From Treponema_I sp045631425 (GTDB lineage Bacteria; Spirochaetota; Spirochaetia; Treponematales; Treponemataceae): a stretch of 6,780 nt of DNA. Positions 1 to 5,925 of this stretch are shown piece after piece. Numbering within the stretch: position 1 is the stretch's first letter; the number at the start of each line of letters is the position of its first letter. Under the pieces are notes generated by a model. It was not told the origin of the DNA. It ran no database searches and saw nothing but the letters and a program-made list of their open reading frames with translations. Both the position numbers and the translations under genes were made by a program. The DNA lies in contig JAZQUR010000112.1 of the NCBI GenBank assembly GCA_045631425.1, positions 1-6,780 of the forward strand, in the 5' to 3' direction.

Positions 1-840
1 AATAAAATTTTGTCAGGTTTTAATGGGCAAGTTTTTTCTATCCATAATATACAAGAAATTTATAATACAAGTGATTCTATATTTTTAAAATGTAAGGCAT
101 TAGATAAGAGTACTTTACTAGAAATATCAAGATATTTTCAAATTAACAATAGCTTAGACGTTTATGAAATTGATGAAATGAAATTTACTAACGCAAAACA
201 AGATAAGTTGGAATTTTCATTAGAGTTAAAATATGGTTATAGAATAGAGATAAATACTGAATTAGTTTCCTTTGAAGGTGCAAGACCTAATATGTATGGA
301 TATAATAATATAAATGCGAAAAAAGGAATCATTCCATTATATTTTTATATAAAAAATATAAATAACGAAATTGTTTTTAATTTTAATATTTGGAAAGCGG
401 ACAAAAAAGAATTCTATCCAGAAGAGTATATGATTCACGCGACGGGTTCAAAAATATATTATTCAGAAGGGGAACTTGAGAAAAAAACAAAATTAAAGGC
501 ATCATTTACTCAAGAAAACTTATATTTAATAAATTCAAAAGGAAATAAAATTGCTGTAGTTTTTGAAAGTTTTTATGATGATTTTCATCAAGCTTTAATT
601 ATTTTTGATGTTCAATACAATGCAATTATTAATGATACAAGAGTACGCCTCCGTTCAGAACCAAATTTAGAAAGTGAAACCTTATCTTATTTTTATGAAG
701 GAAGTAAGGTAAGAATTCTAGACCAAACAGATGAACCATACGAAATAGACGGAGAAAGTTATTATTGGTACAAAGTTGAAAGTGGTACATATCCTGTAGG
801 TTGGGTCTACGGTAAATACTTGGATATTGAAAATGAATAA
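1..840 (+). CDS. SH3b-domain protein, 5' end outside the window; possible immunity or accessory gene of a toxin locus
   Basis: The frame is open from the first base. A TTG at 10 could serve as a start, but no Shine-Dalgarno sequence or signal peptide precedes it, so the true start is probably upstream. Numbering from that TTG, residues 1 to about 200 are an alternating strand-rich region with no domain I recognise (aromatic, Asn- and Lys-rich). Residues about 203 to 274 form a bacterial SH3 domain, shown by 'NDTRVRLRSEPN' at about 207 to 218, the 'G-S-K-V-R-I-L' strand, 'YYWYKVE' and the closing 'GWVYGKYL'. Such domains usually bind cell-wall peptides or act as protein-interaction modules. 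The DNA is visibly more AT-rich than the genes that follow, as is common for variable accessory genes. Its end overlaps the toxin-like fragment at 833, so an immunity or accessory role is plausible but is inferred only from position. The SH3b call is fairly secure; the function is unknown. Confidence 0.72.
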   Translation, partial: NKILSGFNGQVFSIHNIQEIYNTSDSIFLKCKALDKSTLLEISRYFQINNSLDVYEIDEMKFTNAKQDKLEFSLELKYGYRIEINTELVSFEGARPNMYGYNNINAKKGIIPLYFYIKNINNEIVFNFNIWKADKKEFYPEEYMIHATGSKIYYSEGELEKKTKLKASFTQENLYLINSKGNKIAVVFESFYDDFHQALIIFDVQYNAIINDTRVRLRSEPNLESETLSYFYEGSKVRILDQTDEPYEIDGESYYWYKVESGTYPVGWVYGKYLDIENE

Positions 841-1342
841 CAGCCAACAAATAGGAAACATAATGACCTTTAATAGTTTAATGGGAGGCTTGGCAACAAA
901 TGCAACCTCACTACTAATGGGCGGAAACGCAAACTTTAACCTATTAAGCTACAAAGGCGTTGGAATGCTAGAATTCTCTTTTGGAAAAGATGGAATTTCC
1001 TCAAAAATCGGTATGGGCGGCACAAACATAAGTTACCAAAACCTTGTAAGTGCCTTTGGTGGAGCAACACATCTTCATGTAAATCGTCAAATAGACAACA
1101 CAGAATATGATAAAACAACACAAGATGCCCTAAAAAGCCAATATGGATTTGGAGACGAACAAGCCAAAGCCCAACTTGATGATATTATAAATGGCGATAC
1201 TGTCTTAAAATTTGATGCAGAAGGAAGCGAAGTAGCCCAAAGCGTAACCGAAAACGGACAAAAAATCATACACATAAACTCAACACTAAACGACGGATTC
1301 ATAGATTTAGGTCTTACTCTACAACACGAAGCCCACTGTTAG
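833..1342 (+). CDS. Truncated polymorphic-toxin-like tail fragment (probable pseudogene or orphan cassette)
   Basis: This short ORF of 169 residues starts at ATG 833; an in-frame TTG at 827 is the alternative. Neither has a good Shine-Dalgarno sequence, and both overlap the end of the preceding gene. The N-terminal stretch 'GNIMTFNSLMGGLATNATS' followed by 'LLSYKGVGMLEFSFGKDGIS' has the Gly/Ser/Asn-rich style of the region before the toxin domain in very large secreted spirochaetal proteins, as I remember them. The later part includes 'LKSQYGFGDEQAK' and 'LTLQHEAHC'. In the relatives I recall, the HEAH/HEAY motif is followed by RDG and further sequence, whereas here a Cys and a stop follow at once. 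There is no signal peptide, no hydrophobic segment and no HExxH zinc motif. I read it as an orphan or decayed C-terminal cassette of a polymorphic toxin, cut at its 3' end. The family call is from memory; the truncation is an inference from that likeness. Confidence 0.62.
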   Translation: MNNSQQIGNIMTFNSLMGGLATNATSLLMGGNANFNLLSYKGVGMLEFSFGKDGISSKIGMGGTNISYQNLVSAFGGATHLHVNRQIDNTEYDKTTQDALKSQYGFGDEQAKAQLDDIINGDTVLKFDAEGSEVAQSVTENGQKIIHINSTLNDGFIDLGLTLQHEAHC

Positions 1343-1363
1343 ATAACATAGTAGACATAAAAA

Positions 1364-1400
1364 ATGCTACATAATATTCTAAGAGAAAGGAATGTAGCAT
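1364..1400. repeat. Perfect 9-bp inverted repeat
   Basis: ATGCTACAT at 1364 to 1372 is the exact reverse complement of ATGTAGCAT at 1392 to 1400, with 19 bases between them. The right arm covers the Shine-Dalgarno spacer and the first two bases of the ATG at 1399, so on the plus strand the hairpin could hide that start. On the minus strand the stem is followed by a run of T (from the A-run at 1358 to 1364), which looks like a weak terminator, although no minus-strand gene lies nearby. It could also be a scar of a mobile element. The function is unknown. Confidence 0.5.
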
Positions 1401-1544
1401 GAAAGAAGAAACAAAAAAAATCCAGAAGAGTTCAAGAAGCAAATAGTCGATGTTGTAGGAAATACAGTTGTGTAACTATTGGAAAAAAACAATGAAACTG
1501 TTATACTCAATGAATATTTATGCATATTATTAAAATGTGTTTAG
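1399..1544 (+). pseudogene. Degenerate small ORF, weakly transposase-OrfA-like start
   Basis: AAAGGA at 1386 to 1391 is a strong Shine-Dalgarno sequence seven bases before ATG 1399. The frame reads MKEETKK, then passes an A8 run (1413 to 1420) and stops at 1444. Moving one base back at that run opens the frame 'NPEEFKKQIVDVVGNTVV', which stops at TAA 1473. Past that stop the same frame reads on as 'LLEKNNETVILNEYLC' to TAG 1542. A good start, a frameshift in a homopolymer and an in-frame stop are the marks of a decayed gene. 'EEFKKQIVD' resembles the beginning of IS3-type transposase OrfA proteins, but the rest does not clearly follow that family and no helix-turn-helix is readable. The second part may be coincidence. 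Confidence 0.35.
1479..1507 (+). promoter_or_regulatory. Probable sigma-70-type promoter of the aromatic operon
   Basis: A -35 box TTGGAA (1479 to 1484) and a -10 box TATACT (1502 to 1507) are separated by 17 bases, matching four and five of the six consensus bases. Transcription would start near 1514 and leave a leader of about 40 bases before the ATG at 1555. I see no Trp/Phe-rich leader peptide, T-box or attenuator hairpin in that short leader, so regulation is more likely at the enzyme level. Confidence 0.5.
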
Positions 1545-1547
1545 GAG
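1543..1547 (+). promoter_or_regulatory. Ribosome binding site that fixes the start of the fusion enzyme
   Basis: AGGAG lies seven bases before ATG 1555. The longest reading of the frame would begin at GTG 1537, which is upstream of this site and has no Shine-Dalgarno sequence of its own. The protein therefore begins MVIVLEKG, which is also where DAHP synthases of this class normally begin. Confidence 0.8.
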
Positions 1548-1554
1548 TAAAAAT

Positions 1555-3495
1555 ATGGTTATTGTATTGGAAAAGGGAATTCCTCAACAAGAAAAAGAAG
1601 GATTAAAAGATTTTTTGATTCGAAATAATTTTAGAGTGAATGAAATTACAGGGGATGAAGAAACAATTTTTGGAGCTGTTGGAAAACTTTCCATTGACCC
1701 TCGTGAAGTTGAAATTCTTCCTGGTGTTGCCCGTGTTATCCCAATTTCAAAACCATATAAAATGGCAAGCCGTGAGTTTAAAAAAGACAACACAATTGTG
1801 GAAATTGCAAATTCACAAGGCCAAAAACTTAGAATCGGTGGAAATCGTTTTGTTTCAATCGCTGGACCATGTGCTGTAGAAAATAAAGAACAAATTACAG
1901 AAATTGCTCGACAAGTTGCAATGTCAGGGGCTTGTATGCTTCGTGGTGGGGCTTATAAACCTCGTACAAGTCCTTATGCTTTCCAAGGTATGCAAGAAGA
2001 AGGTTTGAAAATCCTAAAAGAAGCTGGTGAAAAATTCGGGCTTCCAGTTGTAACAGAAATTGTTTCATCAGAGCATATTCCCCATATGTTAAATTACGAC
2101 ATTGATATTTTGCAAATTGGGGCTAGAAACATGCAAAACTTCGAGCTTCTAAAAAAAGTTGGAAGCCTTGGTCGTCCTGTTATCCTAAAACGGGGACTTT
2201 CTGCCACAATCGAAGAATGGCTTATGGCAGCAGAATATCTTCTTTCTGCGGGAACTAATGATGTTATACTTTGCGAAAGAGGAATCCGCACATACGAAAA
2301 AGCCACCCGTAACACATTAGACTTATCCGCAATTCCAGTTTTGCGTTCTCTAACTCACTTACCAATTATTGTTGACCCAAGTCATGCTGTTGGTATTCGT
2401 GATAAGGTTTCTTCAATGGCTTTGGCTGGTGTTGCAGCAGGAGCAGACGGAATTATCGTTGAAGTTCACAACACTCCAGAAACAGCAATGTCAGATGGAG
2501 CTCAATCTTTGTATCCTGCCCAATTTGAAAAATTAATGCGTGACATTGACGTTATGTGTCCAGTGGTTGGAAAAGAAATTACTAGAATTCGTTCTAGCAA
2601 AGAAGAAAAAACTGAAAATCAAGTTGAAATCAAAAAATCTTCAGAAGAAATTTCTTGTGCATATTCTGGAAGCCGTGGTGCTTATGCTGAACAAGCTATA
2701 AATCACTATTTCGATGGAACAGCTAATTCTTTATCTTGTAACAACTTTAGAGAAGTTTTCCAAGCAGTAAAAGACGGAAAAGCTGATTTTGGTATGATTC
2801 CAGTTGAAAATTGTCTTGCAGGGTCGGTATACGAAAACTACGACAATCTTCTACGTTTTGATGATATTTCAATTGTTGGCTCAATTAAACTAAGAATCGA
2901 ACATTCTCTTTTGACTTGTAAAGGTGGAAACTTAGATTCTATAAAAACAGTTTATTCTCATCCTCAAGGATTTGCTCAGTGTGAAGAATTCTTAAAAAAT
3001 TATCCTAATTGGAAACTTGTTGAATGTAGCTCAACAACTGCCGCTGCAAAACTGGTTGAAGAAAAAGCAAGTCCAGAAAATGCTGCAATCGCTTCTATTA
3101 ATGCTGCAAAATTCTTAAAATTGGATGTGCTTCAAAGCGGAATCGAAACCGATGCAAGAAATTACACAAGATTTTTGCTAATTCAACTACGGGATAATAT
3201 CAAACTATCAGAAAAATTAAATGATAATCCAAATATGGCAACCCTTTCTTTTAATGTAAAAGACGAAGTTGGTAGTTTATATGATTGTCTTGGAATTTTT
3301 AGAGAATTGGGATTAAGTCTTTCTCGCTTGGAATCTCGTCCAATTCAAGGAAGCCCATGGAAATATATGTTCTATGCTGATGTTGCATTGAATCCAAAAA
3401 TCGACGGAAAAGCTTTGGTTTTAAAAGCTGAAGAACTTTTGAAAAAATATGCAGAAGAAGTAAAAATCCTTGGGATTTATTCTGAAATTAACTAA
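1555..3495 (+). CDS. aroF-pheA: Bifunctional 3-deoxy-7-phosphoheptulonate (DAHP) synthase / prephenate dehydratase with ACT domain
   Basis: This cytoplasmic fusion enzyme has 646 residues. Residues 1 to about 75 are the ferredoxin-like regulatory domain found on Thermotoga-type (class I-beta) DAHP synthases. Residues about 80 to 345 are the TIM-barrel synthase, which joins phosphoenolpyruvate and erythrose 4-phosphate. It has GPC with the metal-binding Cys106, RGGAYKPRTSP (130 to 140), KRG (212 to 214), DPSH (274 to 277), and EVH with later Asp314 completing the metal site. A charged linker (about 346 to 365) leads to prephenate dehydratase, which makes phenylpyruvate: 'YSGSRGAYAEQA' from 370, 'PVENC' at 416 to 420, and the catalytic TRF at 538 to 540. 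An ACT domain starts near 561 with GSLY (573 to 576) and ESRP (593 to 596), the phenylalanine-sensing motifs. All key catalytic residues look intact. ENC replaces the usual ENS. No chorismate mutase domain is present, so that step must be encoded elsewhere. The DUF554 gene follows after 22 bases. Confidence 0.95.
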   Translation: MVIVLEKGIPQQEKEGLKDFLIRNNFRVNEITGDEETIFGAVGKLSIDPREVEILPGVARVIPISKPYKMASREFKKDNTIVEIANSQGQKLRIGGNRFVSIAGPCAVENKEQITEIARQVAMSGACMLRGGAYKPRTSPYAFQGMQEEGLKILKEAGEKFGLPVVTEIVSSEHIPHMLNYDIDILQIGARNMQNFELLKKVGSLGRPVILKRGLSATIEEWLMAAEYLLSAGTNDVILCERGIRTYEKATRNTLDLSAIPVLRSLTHLPIIVDPSHAVGIRDKVSSMALAGVAAGADGIIVEVHNTPETAMSDGAQSLYPAQFEKLMRDIDVMCPVVGKEITRIRSSKEEKTENQVEIKKSSEEISCAYSGSRGAYAEQAINHYFDGTANSLSCNNFREVFQAVKDGKADFGMIPVENCLAGSVYENYDNLLRFDDISIVGSIKLRIEHSLLTCKGGNLDSIKTVYSHPQGFAQCEEFLKNYPNWKLVECSSTTAAAKLVEEKASPENAAIASINAAKFLKLDVLQSGIETDARNYTRFLLIQLRDNIKLSEKLNDNPNMATLSFNVKDEVGSLYDCLGIFRELGLSLSRLESRPIQGSPWKYMFYADVALNPKIDGKALVLKAEELLKKYAEEVKILGIYSEIN

Positions 3496-3517
3496 AATCT
3501 AGAAAATCGAGAAGAAA

Positions 3518-4270
3518 ATGTTAGCTGTTTTTGTAAATTGTTTTACTGTTATTGTTGGTGGATTAATCGGTGTTTTATTTTCATCAAAAATAAAGGAAAG
3601 TCTTTCTGTTACTGTGCAAAATGCCGCCGGTGTTATAACTTTGGTTTTGGGCTTTGAAATGGCTTTCCAATATGAAAGCATTATTTGTCTAACTCTTTCA
3701 TTGATTTTAGGCGGAGTAATTGGAACTGCTTTAGATATTGATGGGGCAATTTATAAGCTTGGAAAGTTTTTTGAAAAGCTAGTTGAAAGAAAAAATCAAA
3801 AATCCCAAGATGATGAAGAAAATCTTAATGAAGTTGTGGAAGTTAAAAATCAACTTGCACAAAAAAAAGATTTCGCCTTTGGATTTTTAAATGCTTCTGT
3901 GCTTTTTTGCGTTGGGGCTATGTCAATTATTGGTTCTTTTAAAGCGGGAATTGAAAAAGATTACACAATCATCTTTACAAAATCCATTTTAGACGGATTT
4001 ATGGCAATCGTTTTCGCTTCTTCTATGGGAGCTGGTGCTATCTTTTCTTTCGTAACAATTTTGGTTTATCAAGGAGCATTAACTTTACTTTCAACTTTCA
4101 TTGCACCTTACGTAAATGATTCTTTGCTAAATGAACTTTCTGCCTGTGGGGGAGCAATGATTATTATGATTGGAATAAATCTTTTGAAGTTAAAAGAAAT
4201 AAAAACAGCAAACTTTTTACCGGGCTTAATTTTGGTTGTTGTTTATAATTTGATAGCAGGTTTGTTTTAG
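3518..4270 (+). CDS. DUF554 family integral membrane protein
   Basis: The product has 250 residues and about seven hydrophobic segments (roughly 2 to 21, 36 to 50, 55 to 74, 120 to 140, 156 to 180, 181 to 198 and 210 to 222, with a last one at 232 to 250), so it sits in the cytoplasmic membrane. The N-terminal 'VNCFTVIVGGLIGVLF', the central 'CVGAMSIIGS' (131 to 140) and the following 'KSILDGFMAIVFASSMGAG' are hallmarks of DUF554 (YdfK/YqgA-like) proteins, whose transport substrate or role is not established. A highly charged loop at about 88 to 118, rich in Lys, Glu, Asp and Gln, separates the two halves and seems longer than usual for the family. ATG 3518 has only a modest GAGAAG site just upstream. 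The 22-base gap and the terminator after the stop indicate co-transcription with the aromatic fusion enzyme. A functional link is not shown. Confidence 0.9.
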   Translation: MLAVFVNCFTVIVGGLIGVLFSSKIKESLSVTVQNAAGVITLVLGFEMAFQYESIICLTLSLILGGVIGTALDIDGAIYKLGKFFEKLVERKNQKSQDDEENLNEVVEVKNQLAQKKDFAFGFLNASVLFCVGAMSIIGSFKAGIEKDYTIIFTKSILDGFMAIVFASSMGAGAIFSFVTILVYQGALTLLSTFIAPYVNDSLLNELSACGGAMIIMIGINLLKLKEIKTANFLPGLILVVVYNLIAGLF

Positions 4271-4300
4271 ATAAAAACTTTTATAGTTTTTTTGCATAAA

Positions 4301-4353
4301 AAAAGGTGATTAACTTTTGAATGGGATTTCATTTTGAAAGTTAATCACCTTTT
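4301..4353. terminator. Strong bidirectional intrinsic terminator
   Basis: AAAAGGTGATTAACTTT (4301 to 4317) pairs perfectly over 17 bases with 4337 to 4353. AATG/CATT pairs inside the 19-base loop can extend the stem. The right arm runs into TTTTGTATTTT on the plus strand, and the left arm is preceded by an A-run that becomes a T-run on the minus strand. It ends the plus-strand aromatic operon and can also stop transcripts arriving from the minus-strand gene at 4488 to 5837, as fits its place between convergent genes. Confidence 0.88.
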
Positions 4354-4362
4354 GTATTTTAT

Positions 4363-4480
4363 GAGCCTAGCCGGGATAGTAAGGGCAAGGGGATTTTTGC
4401 CTGTCAAAAATCCCCTTGAACCGTAGGTTTGAAGCCTTTGGCGGAACCCTGAATAGCCCCCAAACTGAACTAGGTTGCTC
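4363..4480. repeat. Structured intergenic element, candidate dispersed repeat or RNA
   Basis: This block is clearly GC-richer than its surroundings and carries nested complementary segments. GAGC/GCTC and CTAG/CTAG join its two ends (4363 to 4370 with 4470 to 4480, bulge GTT). GGG at 4373 to 4375 can pair with CCC near 4457 to 4460, and AGGG at 4382 to 4385 with CCCT at 4447 to 4450. A perfect 14-bp hairpin lies at 4386 to 4399 with 4405 to 4418 (loop CCTGT), and a smaller hairpin at 4421 to 4444 uses CCG/CGG and AGGT/GCCT. Together these form a plausible three-way junction. It begins ten bases past the terminator and ends seven bases before the minus-strand stop codon. I have an impression that similar blocks recur between genes in Treponema, but this is unverified. 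There is no coding potential I would trust. Confidence 0.5.
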
Positions 4481-4487
4481 CAAAAAA

Positions 4488-5837
4488 TTATATTTCTTTA
4501 GATTCGTAACATTCGTCTTCGGAGTAGTTATATTCGCCACAACCTTCGCAGTAATATCCTTCTCCGTCGTAATAATAGTCTTCGTAGTAGTGATATTCTT
4601 CACAGTTTTCGCAGTAATAATAGTCTTCGTAGTAGTGATATTCTTCACAGTCTTCGCAGTAATAATATTCATCGTAGTAGTGATATTCGCCACAACCGTC
4701 GCAGTAAAATTTTTCTTCGTCGTCTAAACATTCGTCTTCGGAGTAGTGATATTCGCCACAACCGTCGCAGTAATATCCTTCGTCGTCGTAATAATAGTCA
4801 TCGTAGTAGTGATATTCGTCACAATCTTCGCAGTAAAATCCTTCTTCGTCGTCGTAATAATAGTCATCATTGTAAAAAGCATAGAATTCTGTAGGACGTT
4901 CTAAGGATTTTAATCCAGTTTTTGGATATTTTATTATCAATGTTTCATCTGGGATATATGCGTCTGGGTTGAAATAGCTTGTTTCTGAAACATCTTCATA
5001 GTATTTTTTGGAAATTATCCTGCCTGTTGAATCTTTTTCGAGTATGTAACGTGTATCATAATAAATATCTGGATCATCAATTGCGTAATATTCAACTTCT
5101 CTTATTAAGTTGTAATCATCATCGTAAAAATATTCGTATTTTTCGTCATAGTCATTATCTATTATCACACAAGATTTTTCTGAAAAGATGTAATCGTATA
5201 TTGTGTCAATTGAATTGCTATCGTAATATTCGATTTCGGTTACTGTTTCTATACCGTATTTCATACAATAAATTTCATTTACAACTTCTTTTTTTGATTT
5301 ATCATATAAATACGGTAGAGGATCTGTATATTTTGAGGCGGCACGAATATCGCCATCGTCGTAATAATCGCGATAAAAACCGTTATATCCAGTAGATGTT
5401 TTTTTGATGTAATATTCGTCGTACAAATATTTCTCATCATCTTCCGTTGCATAACATTTAAAACTAGAATAATCAGGTGCATATTCATAGTCTAAAATTA
5501 GTTCACCATAATAATCTACCCAAATATCTTGTACAATAAAAAGATCCTTATTGAAAGTTCTTTCTCTATATTCTTTTATCTCTGTACCACCTGATATATA
5601 TTCGATTGTGTAAGTTTTTAAGTTTTTCCAATCGAATACAGTATGGCTTAAAAGAATATCTTCACCTTCGATGAATTCTCCGTAGTATTCGTAAGAACCA
5701 GATTTGAAAATTTGAAGTTGTTCTATTTTTTCATCAACGCTTTCAAAAATTTCTGAAATATGTAATGGTCGAGGATTCAAACCAAAACAAACTGTAAGTG
5801 ATAGAAAAAAGAGGATTAAGCAAACTGATTTTTTCAT
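4488..5837 (-). CDS. Exported Tyr/Asp/Glu-rich protein with six C-terminal CxxC repeats
   Basis: The product has 449 residues and no family I recognise. It starts at ATG 5837 with AGGAG (5845 to 5849) seven bases upstream. Residues 1 to 19 are a signal peptide (KK, then a Leu/Phe core), with cleavage likely after 'VCFG'. 'LTVC' at 14 to 17 is a poor lipobox, so a lipoprotein is possible but less likely. Residues about 20 to 325 are acidic and tyrosine-rich, with runs such as 'FYRDYYDDGDIRAASKY' and 'YEYFYDDDYNLIREVEYY' that loosely recall tandem strand repeats. Residues about 330 to 449 hold six repeats of the form (Y/F)YC-x-x-C-x-EY(H/N)Y, with CxxC at 336, 357, 379, 394, 409 and 430. Two further Cys (370 and 443) lie in 'SEDEC'. 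The protein should act in the periplasm or at the cell surface. The cysteines could bind metal or form disulphides; this is inferred. It probably has its own promoter. Confidence 0.85.
   Translation of the reverse strand: MKKSVCLILFFLSLTVCFGLNPRPLHISEIFESVDEKIEQLQIFKSGSYEYYGEFIEGEDILLSHTVFDWKNLKTYTIEYISGGTEIKEYRERTFNKDLFIVQDIWVDYYGELILDYEYAPDYSSFKCYATEDDEKYLYDEYYIKKTSTGYNGFYRDYYDDGDIRAASKYTDPLPYLYDKSKKEVVNEIYCMKYGIETVTEIEYYDSNSIDTIYDYIFSEKSCVIIDNDYDEKYEYFYDDDYNLIREVEYYAIDDPDIYYDTRYILEKDSTGRIISKKYYEDVSETSYFNPDAYIPDETLIIKYPKTGLKSLERPTEFYAFYNDDYYYDDEEGFYCEDCDEYHYYDDYYYDDEGYYCDGCGEYHYSEDECLDDEEKFYCDGCGEYHYYDEYYYCEDCEEYHYYEDYYYCENCEEYHYYEDYYYDGEGYYCEGCGEYNYSEDECYESKEI
4509..4850 (-). repeat. In-frame tandem repeat array coding the CxxC units
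   Basis: On the plus strand the units share 'agtagtgatattc', then a variable 'gccacaacc' or 'ttcacagt', then 'tcgcagtaa'. Copies lie near 4522, 4579, 4630, 4678, 4742 and 4804. Successive CxxC motifs are 21, 22, 15, 15 and 21 residues apart, so short and long units alternate, the long ones carrying an extra acidic/Tyr spacer. All length differences keep the reading frame. The near-identity of the units suggests recent duplication and possible copy-number change by slippage. Confidence 0.85.
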
Positions 5838-5863
5838 TTTTATACTCCTAACTTAGTTTTATT

Positions 5864-5892
5864 AGTATGACATTTTGTATGTATTGCGTCAA
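5864..5892 (-). promoter_or_regulatory. Probable sigma-70-type promoter of the CxxC-repeat protein gene
   Basis: Read on the minus strand, TTGACG (5892 to 5887) and CATACT (5869 to 5864) are separated by 17 bases, matching five and four of the six consensus bases. Transcription would start near 5857, giving a leader of about 20 bases that carries the AGGAG site. The gene can therefore be expressed apart from the upstream membrane protein gene. Confidence 0.55.
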
Positions 5893-5907
5893 GGCGAGAT
5901 TTGAATT

Positions 5908-5925
5908 ATTATAATGTATTATAAT
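5908..5925. repeat. Two self-complementary ATTATAAT boxes one helix turn apart
   Basis: ATTATAAT occurs at 5908 to 5915 and again at 5918 to 5925, a 10-base period, and each copy is its own reverse complement. The pair lies just upstream of the -35 box of the minus-strand promoter and overlaps the stop codon of the next gene. It could be an upstream promoter element or a regulator site, but such AT-rich palindromes also arise by chance in this DNA. Confidence 0.3.

Noticed and set aside
1322..1336. HEAH as a zinc metallopeptidase active site
   Set aside because: The motif is not HExxH and the ORF ends one residue later, so no catalytic site can be claimed.
1537..1554. GTG 1537 as an upstream start of the fusion enzyme
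   Set aside because: The AGGAG site lies downstream of it, at the right distance for ATG 1555, and the extra residues do not fit the family's N-terminus.
4273..4291. Small hairpin AAAAAC/GTTTTT just after the DUF554 stop
   Set aside because: The stem is short and almost purely A-T; the 17-bp hairpin beginning at 4301 is a far better terminator.
4367..4693. Minus-strand ORF with Thr/Ile/Lys repeats (ITTTKTIITAKT)
   Set aside because: It is a shifted frame of the same repeat array inside the exported protein gene, and runs on into the structured intergenic block.
4416..4727. Plus-strand ORF of 103 codons, strongly hydrophobic with VV/FF runs
   Set aside because: It is the antisense reading of the Tyr/Asp/Glu/Cys repeat array, has no ribosome binding site, and its apparent periodicity comes entirely from the repeats.
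4509..4850. Regular repeats considered as a CRISPR array
   Set aside because: The units are contiguous, vary at codon positions, keep one reading frame and have no unique spacers; they encode protein repeats.
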